NCBI GenBank assembly: GCA_958426425.1
Contig: CATZYY010000115.1
Span: 1 to 7,527 of the forward strand
DNA: 7,527 nucleotides
DNA from: an uncultured Oscillospiraceae bacterium
Lineage (GTDB): Bacteria > Bacillota > Clostridia > Oscillospirales > Oscillospiraceae
Reading direction: 5' to 3'
Under the pieces are notes generated by a model that saw only the letters and a list, made by a program, of their open reading frames with translations, made no database searches and was not told where the DNA came from. Both the position numbers and the translations under genes were made by a program. This document shows, piece by piece, positions 1-5,534 of this stretch (within the stretch, counting starts at the first letter, position 1; each line of letters opens with the position of its first letter).

Positions 1-4
1 TATA

Positions 5-18
5 CTGTCACCAGACAG
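5..18. promoter_or_regulatory. Possible Crp/Fnr-type operator upstream of the regulator gene
   Basis: CTGTC-ACCA-GACAG is a perfect inverted repeat with 5-bp arms and a 4-bp centre. That is the same geometry as the known FNR consensus (TTGAT-N4-ATCAA), but with different arm bases. It lies 17 bp before the start of a Crp/Fnr-family gene. A TATACT hexamer at 1-6 could be the -10 box, in which case bound protein would sit at or just past the transcription start and repress. Autoregulation is inference, and a 5-bp palindrome can occur by chance. Confidence 0.35.
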
Positions 19-35
19 AAAAAGGAGGCGGAGCC

Positions 36-692
36 ATGGAACTCTCCGGCGGATTTCCCATGTGGGACAAACTGACGGCACAGCAGCAGGAGACCCTGAC
101 CCGGGCCGCCGCGGCCCGCTCCGTAAAACGGGGGGAGCTGCTTCACGGCGGCAGCGGCGACTGTCTTGGGCTGCTGGTGGTGCGGCAGGGACAGCTGCGG
201 GCTTATATCCTCTCGGAGGAGGGCCGGGAGATCACCCTCTACCGCCTGTTCCAGCGGGATATCTGCCTGTTCTCCGCTGCCTGCGCCATGGGCTCCATGC
301 AGCTGGACATCGCCGTGGAGGCGGAGAAGGACACGGACTTCTTTCTGATTCCGCCGGAAGTGTACCGTTCCGTCATGGCGGAGTCCGCGCCCCTTGCCAA
401 CTACACCAACACGCTGATGGCGGAGCGGTTTTCCCAGGTGATGTGGCTGATGGAGCAGGTCATGTGGCACAGCTTTGACCGGCGTCTTGCGGCCTTTTTG
501 CTGGAGGAGAGCAACCTGGAGGGCTCAGACCGCCTGGAGCTGACCCATGAGCGGATCGCCGCCCACCTGGGTACTGCTCGGGAGGTGGTGACCCGAATGC
601 TGCGCTACTTCCAGAGTGAGGGCATGGTGCGCCTGTCCCGAGGGACCGTGGAGCTGACGGACATTGCCGCTCTGCGCCGTCTGGAGGCATGA
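36..692 (+). CDS. Crp/Fnr family transcriptional regulator
   Basis: A 218-residue cytoplasmic DNA-binding regulator of usual family length. The N-terminal part (about residues 25-110) reads as a cyclic-nucleotide-binding-type beta-barrel, with LLVVRQGQLRAYILSEEGRE followed by ITLYRLFQRD. A long dimerisation helix spans about 115-150. The C-terminal winged helix-turn-helix spans about 150-215, with the recognition region LTHERIAAHLGTAREVVTRM at 169-188. The phosphate-binding cassette of cAMP-binding CRP is not visible: the corresponding stretch is DICLFSAACAMGSM. There is no N-terminal cysteine cluster for an Fnr-type iron-sulfur centre; the cysteines are at 43, 77 and 83. The effector is therefore unknown, and redox or a small ligand is only a guess. 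The start is set by AAAGGAGG at 21-28, spaced 7 bp from ATG at 36. The gene is followed directly by a terminator, so it is monocistronic or the last gene of an operon. The family call is firm; the regulon is unknown. Confidence 0.93.
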   Translation: MELSGGFPMWDKLTAQQQETLTRAAAARSVKRGELLHGGSGDCLGLLVVRQGQLRAYILSEEGREITLYRLFQRDICLFSAACAMGSMQLDIAVEAEKDTDFFLIPPEVYRSVMAESAPLANYTNTLMAERFSQVMWLMEQVMWHSFDRRLAAFLLEESNLEGSDRLELTHERIAAHLGTAREVVTRMLRYFQSEGMVRLSRGTVELTDIAALRRLEA

Positions 693-696
693 TGTT

Positions 697-733
697 AAAA
701 AACCGCCCGGCTGTTGAGTCGGGCGGTTTTTTT
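697..733 (+). terminator. Rho-independent terminator of the Crp/Fnr gene
   Basis: CCGCCCG (703-709) pairs with CGGGCGG (720-726) around a 10-nt loop. It is flanked by an A-run on the left and seven T on the right, so the stem extends by A-T pairs. It begins within a few bases of the regulator stop codon. Confidence 0.92.
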
Positions 734-830
734 GCTGTTCAGGCATCCATGCCGCAGGGAAGGGCGGCCTGGGTGGCAGGCAGCCCAGAGCTGTGACTTT
801 GTAAAATCGGTGACTCCGAAGAAAGTGCTA

Positions 831-874
831 TGAAAAAGCCGCCGGGGCAGTACACCAATGTGCTCCGGCGGCTT
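831..874 (-). terminator. Rho-independent terminator of the CapA-like gene
   Basis: AAGCCGCCGG (836-845) pairs with CCGGCGGCTT (865-874), and inner pairs GGCA/TGCT (one G-U) give a 14-bp stem with an 11-nt loop. Read on the minus strand the stem is followed by a run of T (complement of 833-837). It lies about 65 bp beyond the stop of the minus-strand gene. The plus-strand side has no T-run, so it serves the minus strand. Confidence 0.85.
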
Positions 875-938
875 CTCATACAAAATTCTGTAAAGTAAAA
901 ATACTGTTCAAATGCTGCAAAACAAGAAAATTTAAAAT

Positions 939-2306
939 TTAGGCAGGCACACTGTCCAAAACGGCCACAGTGATGCCGGGTGCGGTGCCCTGGTCTGTGA
1001 GGCCGCTTTCCGGCTGCGAGACAGCCGGCTGCTGTTCAGTCGAATTCTCTGCCGGGGTGTCCGCTGTGCTGGAGGAGGTACCCGCCGTGCTGCCGGAGGC
1101 GGGTGCGCTGTCGGTGGCCTGCTTTACCGGAGCCCGGTAGGTCCCGTCCAGCTTGCTCTCCACACGGATGTAGGCCTTACTGTCCGGGGCGTAGGGCGTG
1201 GGACAGTAGTCGTTTCGGTCACTGCGGCTGCTGACGGAGCAGGGAATGGCAGAAACCTCCGCCACCTCCGCCGTGCCGTCCGGCTGAATCTGCACGGTCA
1301 CCTGGACCACGGCGGTGTCCTTGTCGGTGGGGTTGCGGTTGCCGCCGAAGCAGAAGTTGCCCATGCTGTACAGAATCACGCTGCCGTTCCGGCGCTCGAT
1401 GGGCTGGAGCACATGGGGGTGACTGTTATAGACGATGTGGGCGCCGCAGTCGGCGGCGTAGCGGCACATCTCCTGCTGCCAGGCAGTGGGGGTGTAGGAG
1501 CCCTCAGTGCCCATGTGGAAGGCGGCAATCAGGACTTGCGCACCCTGCTGCCGCAGGGATTCCATGGCATTGCGTACCTCCGTCTTGCCGATGTGGTAGG
1601 CGGTGTAGACGCCGATGGTTAGCCCCCGCTCCGTGGTGCAGAGGAAGGTCTCCTTGTCGCCGCCGGCGGCGATGTCCAGGTCTGAGAGCACCTGCCGGGT
1701 GTCCGCAAGGCCGGTGGTTCCGTAGTCCAGGCTGTGGTTGTTGGCCAGGGTCACCGCCTCAATGCCGCCCTCTGTCAGGATCTGCCCATAGGCGGGCAGG
1801 CCCCGGAAACGGTACTCCTTCTCCGCCGGAACATTGTGATCGGTCAGAGCACATTCCAGGTTGACGAAGGTGAAGTCATCCTGGGTGAACAGATCCCGGA
1901 CGTTGGAGAAGGGGTAGGCGTAGTTGTCGCCCACCACTGCCGGGAAATTGCCGCTCTTGTTCCAGCCAGCATACTCCGCACCCAGAGTGCAGTCCCCGGC
2001 AAAGCTCAGCAGGAAGGTGCCGTCCTCCCGCTGAACGGACTGATCCACGGGAGCGCTGTCTTCACTGGTAGGCTGGGAAGGAAGGAGTTCCGTCTGCTCT
2101 GTGGAGGTCTGGGGTTGGAGGGCTTGAGCCACTGGAGCACCGCCGCGGCCGGGCAGGAAACCGGAGGTCAGCAGGGCCGCGCACAGCAGCAGGAGGGGAA
2201 TGGCCAAAAGACGGATGCGCAACCGTCCGCGCTGCAGGCGTTTTCCACCCCGCCGGGGTGACGCGCCCTTGGCAAGACGTCTGCCGCCGCTGCTGTAAAG
2301 CCGCAT
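939..2306 (-). CDS. CapA family protein (metallophosphatase-superfamily fold), membrane-anchored
   Basis: A 455-residue protein resembling the CapA/PgsA family, named after the poly-gamma-glutamate capsule system and related to calcineurin-like metallophosphatases. A very basic N-terminus (residues 1-32) precedes one hydrophobic segment (about 33-50) that should be an uncleaved signal anchor, placing the catalytic domain outside the cell. A Ser/Thr/Gln/Pro-rich linker covers about 60-95. The domain (about 97-385) shows the family motifs in order: FAGDCTLG (D105), FVNLECALTD (E151), LANNHSLDYG (N189, N190, H191), FHMGTE (H264), NSHPHVLQ (H296, H298) and LYSMGNF. All expected metal or catalytic positions appear intact. 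A low-complexity Ser/Thr/Gln/Pro tail (about 395-445) ends the protein and may span the cell wall. The start ATG has AAGGAG (2316-2321) 9 bp upstream. No capB/capC ligase genes are adjacent, so a role in gamma-PGA synthesis is not supported; a cell-envelope hydrolase or polymer-release role is inference. Confidence 0.9.
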   Translation of the reverse strand: MRLYSSGGRRLAKGASPRRGGKRLQRGRLRIRLLAIPLLLLCAALLTSGFLPGRGGAPVAQALQPQTSTEQTELLPSQPTSEDSAPVDQSVQREDGTFLLSFAGDCTLGAEYAGWNKSGNFPAVVGDNYAYPFSNVRDLFTQDDFTFVNLECALTDHNVPAEKEYRFRGLPAYGQILTEGGIEAVTLANNHSLDYGTTGLADTRQVLSDLDIAAGGDKETFLCTTERGLTIGVYTAYHIGKTEVRNAMESLRQQGAQVLIAAFHMGTEGSYTPTAWQQEMCRYAADCGAHIVYNSHPHVLQPIERRNGSVILYSMGNFCFGGNRNPTDKDTAVVQVTVQIQPDGTAEVAEVSAIPCSVSSRSDRNDYCPTPYAPDSKAYIRVESKLDGTYRAPVKQATDSAPASGSTAGTSSSTADTPAENSTEQQPAVSQPESGLTDQGTAPGITVAVLDSVPA

Positions 2307-2343
2307 GCCTTTTCACTCCTTCTGTAAAACTTCTATTTTCGCC

Positions 2344-2371
2344 ATTTTACCGCTAAAAAATGGAAAGTCAA
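2344..2371 (-). promoter_or_regulatory. Sigma-70-type promoter for the CapA-like gene
   Basis: On the minus strand, TTGACT (complement of 2366-2371) and TAAAAT (complement of 2344-2349) are separated by 16 bp. Each differs from consensus at one base. Transcription would start near 2337, giving a leader of about 30 nt that contains the AAGGAG ribosome binding site. Confidence 0.72.
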
Positions 2372-2508
2372 CAACAAAATAGTGACAAAGCGGCAAATAC
2401 ATCGTATTTTCTTGCTTATATTATATAATTTACCCAGGTTTTTGAGTTCGGATGAGCTGGGGATACTTTTATTCCAAAGTGGAGGAGGATAGCTTTCGGG
2501 AGAGAGTC

Positions 2509-2538
2509 TTTACAATCTGTTGGAACTTGTAGTACACT
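2509..2538 (+). promoter_or_regulatory. Candidate promoter of the GNAT / TM-PLD operon
   Basis: TTTACA (2509-2514) and TACACT (2533-2538) are 18 bp apart. An alternative pair, TTGGAA (2520-2525) and TATGTT (2542-2547), is 16 bp apart. Both are imperfect, so the choice is uncertain. A TATAAT at 2424-2429 lies further upstream but has no suitable -35 box. The rest of the 2317-2586 intergenic region is AT-rich and shows no further gene. Confidence 0.35.
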
Positions 2539-2540
2539 AC
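2529..2540. promoter_or_regulatory. Short palindrome overlapping the candidate -10 box
   Basis: GTAGT-AC-ACTAC is a perfect 5-2-5 inverted repeat covering the proposed TACACT -10 element upstream of the GNAT gene. The position would suit a repressor operator. No repressor gene is adjacent in the window, and such a short repeat could be chance. Confidence 0.3.
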
Positions 2541-2586
2541 ATATGTTGTATTGCAGGCGTTTTCGCTGTGTGAAGGGGGAAACACG

Positions 2587-3141
2587 ATGGAGATGCTTTA
2601 TCAGCAGAAATTGAATCAGCCGCAGCTGGATGGCGTGTGGCAGCTGCTGCTGCGGTACGGGGATACCTTTGTGCCGCCGCTGTCCTCCCGCAACAGCACA
2701 TGTCAGCAGGGCCTCCAGCCGTCGGTGTCGGCCTCGGCTCAAGGGCCCACAGCCTATTTTCAGGAGCTGCAGAAGCAGCAGTTTCTACTGTCTCTGGAGG
2801 GAGAGCGGATTACTGGATTTCTTTCTTTCCGCCGTAACTTTGTGCCGGAGATTCTGGAAAAACAGCGGGAGGATGGCTTTTTGGGCCTTTATGTCACCAC
2901 CCTGATCGTGGATGCCGACTTCCGCCGTCAGGGGGTGGCCCGAAGCTTCTATGGGCGGCTGCTGACCCTCTGGCCCAGGGAACGCCGGCTGATCTCCACC
3001 CGGACCTGGAGCGGCAACACCGGACATATTGCCCTGCTGGAGACTTTGGGCTTTGCCGGGCCGATTCGAATCCCCGATGACCGGGGACCCGGCATCGACA
3101 CGGTATACTATTATAAGTTGCTGGGGGAGGATGCCACATGA
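2587..3141 (+). CDS. GNAT family N-acetyltransferase
   Basis: A 184-residue cytoplasmic protein of typical GNAT size. The acetyl-CoA-binding motif A is clear: a beta strand LYVTTLIVDADF (101-112) runs into RRQGVARSFYGRLL (113-126), where Q115-x-x-A118 forms the pyrophosphate-binding turn. Motif B follows as WSGNTGHIALLETLGF (141-156), and the closing strand is TVYYYKLL (172-179). The N-terminal half (1-95) should hold the acceptor-binding part and gives no clue to the substrate. I chose ATG at 2587 because GGGGG (2575-2579) sits 7 bp upstream; an in-frame TTG at 2551 has no good ribosome binding site. The stop overlaps the next start as ATGA (3138-3141), implying translational coupling with the membrane protein. 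The acceptor could be a small molecule or a protein; the sequence does not say. Confidence 0.88.
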   Translation: MEMLYQQKLNQPQLDGVWQLLLRYGDTFVPPLSSRNSTCQQGLQPSVSASAQGPTAYFQELQKQQFLLSLEGERITGFLSFRRNFVPEILEKQREDGFLGLYVTTLIVDADFRRQGVARSFYGRLLTLWPRERRLISTRTWSGNTGHIALLETLGFAGPIRIPDDRGPGIDTVYYYKLLGEDAT

Positions 3142-4049
3142 ACCACAAGCTGTCCTTTTTCGACAAGCTCCGGGCCTACAAGCTGACCAACAATGTCTAC
3201 GTGCTGCTGCTTCTGACCATCAGCATGCTGTTGTCACTTGCCTGTTACATTCTTCCCATCTTCAAGGAAGACTCCTTCTTCCCGGAGCTGGCCCTGGCCA
3301 TGGCCACGTCATTGCTGGCCTCTATTTTCTGTCTGATTTCCGATGTGTATGTCCAGTTCAAGAACAGCGAAAAGGACCAGCTGCTGGAGGGAATGCACGA
3401 GTTTGGTATTAACAACCTCCACTTCGACAAGCAGGAACTGCTGGAACAGCTCCTGCCCACCTGTGAGAAGGAGCTGTTCGTCTCTGGTTATCGTCTGATT
3501 CTGCTGGACAAGATTGCCCCGCTGCTGACGGAGGTGGCCCAGAGGGGCGTGGAGATCCGTGCCATTATTTCCCCTCCCTGGTTCGACAGCTTCCGTTTGG
3601 TGTATGGTGAGAAGGAAAAGGTCATCGACCACTACTGCCGGGTGTTCCGGGCTCTGGGCTGCGGCCCCGACGGCGGCGCCCGCTGTCAAATTCGCTTTGT
3701 CAACAAGCCTTTGTTCAGCGATACCTATAAGGTGGACCAGCACCTGATCACTGGGCCCTATCTGCACAACAAGACCATTTTCGACGGACGCATTACTGCC
3801 AGCGACTTCTTCACCTACGATCTGATCCGCAAGAGCCGGCTGTACGAGCTGGTGGAGGCAGAGAATAAGACGCTGTGGGAGGAAGCGACTCTCCAGCTTA
3901 ACTGGGAGCGCTTTACCGAGGCTTACCGGGACATCCGCAACGGCGACTACCGGGAGGCGGAGAAAATGGCTATTATTTTCCGAGCCTGTGATCCTGTAGC
4001 CGCAGGTCAGGTGCAGGCGGAGCAGACACCTGCCCTGCCTACTGCCTGA
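3138..4049 (+). CDS. Two-TM membrane protein with a degenerate phospholipase D-like domain
   Basis: A 303-residue protein that I do not recognise as a named gene. Two hydrophobic helices (about residues 19-41 and 50-73) form an N-terminal membrane hairpin, and the remainder is soluble and probably cytoplasmic. The soluble part resembles half of a phospholipase D-like fold: KELFVSGYRLILLDKIAPLL (111-130) plus VEIRAIISPP (138-147) look like its strand-helix-strand start. LHNKTIFDGR (209-218) carries H210, K212 and D216. This is HxKxxxD, one residue shorter than the canonical HxKxxxxD, and no second HKD motif is seen, so activity would need a dimer or may be lost. The tail (about 285-303) is low-complexity. 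Translation begins inside the GNAT stop (ATGA), with GGGGGAGG at 3123-3130 as ribosome binding site. The topology suggests a membrane-tethered effector or lipid or nucleic-acid phosphodiesterase; this is inference. Confidence 0.8.
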   Translation: MNHKLSFFDKLRAYKLTNNVYVLLLLTISMLLSLACYILPIFKEDSFFPELALAMATSLLASIFCLISDVYVQFKNSEKDQLLEGMHEFGINNLHFDKQELLEQLLPTCEKELFVSGYRLILLDKIAPLLTEVAQRGVEIRAIISPPWFDSFRLVYGEKEKVIDHYCRVFRALGCGPDGGARCQIRFVNKPLFSDTYKVDQHLITGPYLHNKTIFDGRITASDFFTYDLIRKSRLYELVEAENKTLWEEATLQLNWERFTEAYRDIRNGDYREAEKMAIIFRACDPVAAGQVQAEQTPALPTA

Positions 4050-4100
4050 GCCTGGCGGAAGATAGCTGGTACTGTGCTGGAAGGGCTGGTAAAACAAAGA

Positions 4101-4146
4101 AAATGCCCCATGATGCAGGAGAATATACCTGTATCATGGGGCGTTT
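4101..4146 (+). terminator. Long hairpin, probable terminator of the GNAT / TM-PLD operon
   Basis: GCCCCATGAT (4105-4114) pairs with ATCATGGGGC (4133-4142). The stem continues inward through GCAGG/CCTGT and outward through AAAT/GTTT, giving about 19 bp with an 8-nt loop. The plus-strand T-run is weak (GTTTGC), while the minus-strand side is richer in T, so it could act in both directions. It lies about 50 bp after the operon's last stop. The stretch 4147-4316 shows nothing further that I can support. Confidence 0.65.
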
Positions 4147-4316
4147 GCATAGGAAACAGGAAAGGGCATCCCTGCCTTTTGACCGCATGTCTGCCAAACA
4201 GAGCTGTGGAATATTTTCGTGGGGCTACCTTCTGGTGTACAGTTTCAATATAATCAAAAGGGCAGCAAAGGGATGGCGTAATGGATCAGAACCGATGGAG
4301 ATAACAAAAAAATTGC

Positions 4317-4356
4317 AAAAGACCCACCGATTTCATTCGAAATCAGCGGGTCTTTT
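4317..4356 (-). terminator. Terminator downstream of the tRNA-Arg 3' half
   Basis: AAAAGACCC (4317-4325) pairs with GGGTCTTTT (4348-4356), with a second helix GATTTC/GAAATC inside. On the minus strand it directly follows the encoded CCA end of the tRNA fragment and continues into a further T-rich stretch (complement of about 4305-4312). It is most simply the original terminator of the tRNA-Arg gene and marks the chromosomal side of the junction. Confidence 0.8.
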
Positions 4357-4400
4357 GGTACGCCCTGAGGGATTCGAACCCCCGGCCTTCTGGTCCGTAG
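4356..4400 (-). pseudogene. 3' half of tRNA-Arg(ACG); attachment-site repeat of an integrative element
   Basis: Read on the minus strand: a 7-nt anticodon loop CTACGGA (4400-4394) with anticodon ACG (4398-4396) is followed by the anticodon-stem 3' strand CCAGA, a 5-nt variable region AGGCC, a T-arm GGGGG-TTCGAAT-CCCTC with one G-U pair, the acceptor 3' strand AGGGCGT, discriminator A and encoded CCA (4358-4356). All parts of the 3' half have correct lengths. The expected 5' anticodon-stem strand, D-arm and acceptor 5' strand are missing: from 4401 the sequence no longer matches a tRNA. Tyrosine recombinases often use the stretch from anticodon loop to 3' end of tRNA genes as attachment site, so this is best read as the duplicated att core at one end of an inserted element. 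It is not a functional tRNA here. Confidence 0.82.
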
Positions 4401-4461
4401 CTGCATGCGGAATTTCTGGTGGCGTAAAATGTGTCTATTTGCTGTTGCTTTGTGCTGTTTT

Positions 4462-4475
4462 ATCAACTTTTTGAT
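4462..4475. repeat. Inverted repeat ATCAA-N4-TTGAT near the element end
   Basis: ATCAA (4462-4466) and TTGAT (4471-4475) form a perfect 5-4-5 inverted repeat, directly followed by two direct copies of ATCCG (4474-4478 and 4483-4487) 9 bp apart. The position between the att core and the phased repeats would fit a recombination directionality factor or host-factor site. This is inference, as these are short motifs in AT-rich DNA. Confidence 0.3.
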
Positions 4476-4503
4476 CCGATATATCCGGGATAGTCCAACG
4501 GCA

Positions 4504-4546
4504 AATGGGTCAAATATTTTTTCGGAAATGGGTCGTTAATGGGTCA
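4504..4546 (+). repeat. Three direct repeats of AATGGGTC, candidate integrase arm-type sites
   Basis: Copies begin at 4504 (AATGGGTCA), 4527 (AATGGGTC) and 4538 (AATGGGTCA). The offsets of 23 and 11 bp are close to two turns and one turn of the helix, so all three face the same side of the DNA. They sit about 100-150 bp from the tRNA att core, where the N-terminal arm-binding domain of tyrosine integrases contacts short direct repeats. Assignment as arm sites is inference; the repeats themselves are plain. Confidence 0.62.
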
Positions 4547-4621
4547 GGTTTCGTTTGGGCCCGTTCATAGGATTAAGCCGATTATTCAAATCTATATATG
4601 CAAGAAGTGAGGAGATCGAAT

Positions 4622-5155
4622 ATGCAAAAAATTGAAGTGGTAGAGCCGAGAGAAGTTCTGATCACAGGGGCGAATTTGGAGCAGGCGAATCTCTCTGAAT
4701 TTGAGCGACTAGAGGTCAACTTGCTCAATTACGCTGCTGTAGTCATTCCAGGGGAAATGACCGCTATGGAACTGATTCAGGCAAGTGAGGCTCTAAATCA
4801 GTTGGCGGTGCGCCTTCTGAATGTGGTGACACAGGCATGCCCCAGATGTGACTGCTGTGGGATGAAAGAACCGTGTGAGCTGATGACTGACGAGATCAAT
4901 CCCAAAGTAGTAATTCCAGCTGAGGATTTGCTGGAGGCAGGAATTGAGCCAGGGAGCAAGCTGGTCTGCCAAGCAGACCCGGAGCATCAGAGAATGATCG
5001 TGTATGGAACGGACGGGGAGTACGATCTTTCGGATGTTGATTCTGACGTGCTGGATATTTTTCGGGAATGCAATGTGTGTCTTCGTAAGCTTGATCAAAT
5101 CATCAGCGATCATTCTGTTATCTATTCGTGTCGCAATGAATCTGGATCAACGTAA
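4622..5155 (+). CDS. Cys-rich protein with an AbrB/SpoVT-like segment
   Basis: A 177-residue soluble protein. I chose ATG at 4622 because GTGAGGAG (4607-4614) lies 7 bp upstream; the in-frame ATG at 4598 lacks such a site. The first 70 residues are acidic and helical without a recognised motif. A cysteine cluster CPRCDCCGMKEPC (C73, C76, C78, C79, C85) could bind zinc. It is followed by NPKVVIPAEDLLEAGIEPGSKLVC (93-116), which resembles the swapped-hairpin AbrB/MazE/SpoVT DNA-binding fold (VVIP, then AGIxPGxKL). A CNVC pair (C150, C153) and C170 lie near the C-terminus. It may be a DNA-binding regulator of the element or a structural zinc protein. No toxin partner follows, as a terminator comes straight after the stop, so an antitoxin role is not supported. 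It is the first gene inside the element end. Confidence 0.75.
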   Translation: MQKIEVVEPREVLITGANLEQANLSEFERLEVNLLNYAAVVIPGEMTAMELIQASEALNQLAVRLLNVVTQACPRCDCCGMKEPCELMTDEINPKVVIPAEDLLEAGIEPGSKLVCQADPEHQRMIVYGTDGEYDLSDVDSDVLDIFRECNVCLRKLDQIISDHSVIYSCRNESGST

Positions 5156-5157
5156 AG

Positions 5158-5202
5158 AGCCGCTTTGATGGGCAATGAAGCCGTCAAAGCGGCTTTTAAT
5201 TT
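5158..5202 (+). terminator. Rho-independent terminator after the AbrB-like gene
   Basis: AGCCGCTTTGA (5158-5168) pairs perfectly with TCAAAGCGGCT (5184-5194) around a 15-nt loop, followed by TTTTAATTT. It starts 2 bp after the stop codon and isolates this gene from the next. Confidence 0.9.
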
Positions 5203-5223
5203 CTAAAACATGAGGGAACCTGC

Positions 5224-5529
5224 ATGGACACTCTGAACTGGAGAGAGGGAGGTAGTAATTTGAAACCCAAAGAAAGAAGCTCCAACTTGATGGCTTCTCA
5301 AGAAAAAAGGGGTCGCAAAAATCGGCACCGTCATTTCTATTGGCCGCACAAAAGGAGAAAAGAGAAACCGACCTATGATATGAAGCCAGTGAATCGACAA
5401 TTCAAACGCTGCGATGGTTGTCCGTACCCAAACCACGGTTTTTTGTGCTGGGGAAAAGACAGCCGGTGCCTGAGGACCATCGTCCGAAATATCAGTTTAC
5501 CGAAGCGTGATCCATCCAAGGATCTGTAG
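5224..5529 (+). CDS. Small basic Cys-rich hypothetical protein
   Basis: Up to 101 residues and unrecognised. It is very rich in Lys and Arg (for example RGRKNRHRH and HKRRKEK, residues 29-48), and its C-terminal half carries CDGCPYPNHGFLCWGKDSRC, a C-x2-C-x8-C-x6-C pattern (C63, C66, C75, C82) suggestive of one small zinc-binding knuckle. Nucleic-acid binding is a reasonable guess. Two starts are plausible: ATG at 5224 with GAGGG (5212-5216) 7 bp upstream, or TTG at 5260 with the stronger GGGAGG (5247-5252) 7 bp upstream, giving 89 residues. It converges on the yolD-like gene with only 5 bp between the stop codons and no terminator between them, so the two transcripts should overlap. The absence of clear homology recall leaves some doubt that it is translated. 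Confidence 0.6.
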   Translation: MDTLNWREGGSNLKPKERSSNLMASQEKRGRKNRHRHFYWPHKRRKEKPTYDMKPVNRQFKRCDGCPYPNHGFLCWGKDSRCLRTIVRNISLPKRDPSKDL

Positions 5530-5534
5530 GAGTG

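Noticed and set aside
768..796. CTGGG/CCCAG inverted repeat in the 734-830 gap
   Set aside because: Short arms, no T-run and no gene it could serve; likely chance in GC-rich DNA.
1734..2261. 175-codon open frame on the plus strand
   Set aside because: Antisense to the CapA-like gene, whose motifs are all intact; typical GC-rich shadow.
2424..2429. Perfect TATAAT on the plus strand
   Set aside because: No -35 box at usable distance and no extended -10; it lies in an AT-rich stretch where such hexamers are expected.
3309..4097. 262-codon open frame on the minus strand opposite the TM-PLD-like gene
   Set aside because: Shadow of the plus-strand gene, which has a strong ribosome binding site, translational coupling and clear TM helices.
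4254..4466. Open frame of about 70 codons on the minus strand across the tRNA fragment
   Set aside because: It translates the tRNA 3' half and its terminator (RRPGVRIPQG is the usual false peptide from a tRNA T-arm). It has no ribosome binding site.
4103..4474. Open frame of 123 codons on the plus strand
   Set aside because: It starts inside a long hairpin and crosses a terminator and the tRNA fragment; no ribosome binding site and no protein-like composition.
4598..4621. Upstream ATG as start of the AbrB-like gene
   Set aside because: The GTGAGGAG ribosome binding site lies inside this extension and is ideally spaced for ATG at 4622.
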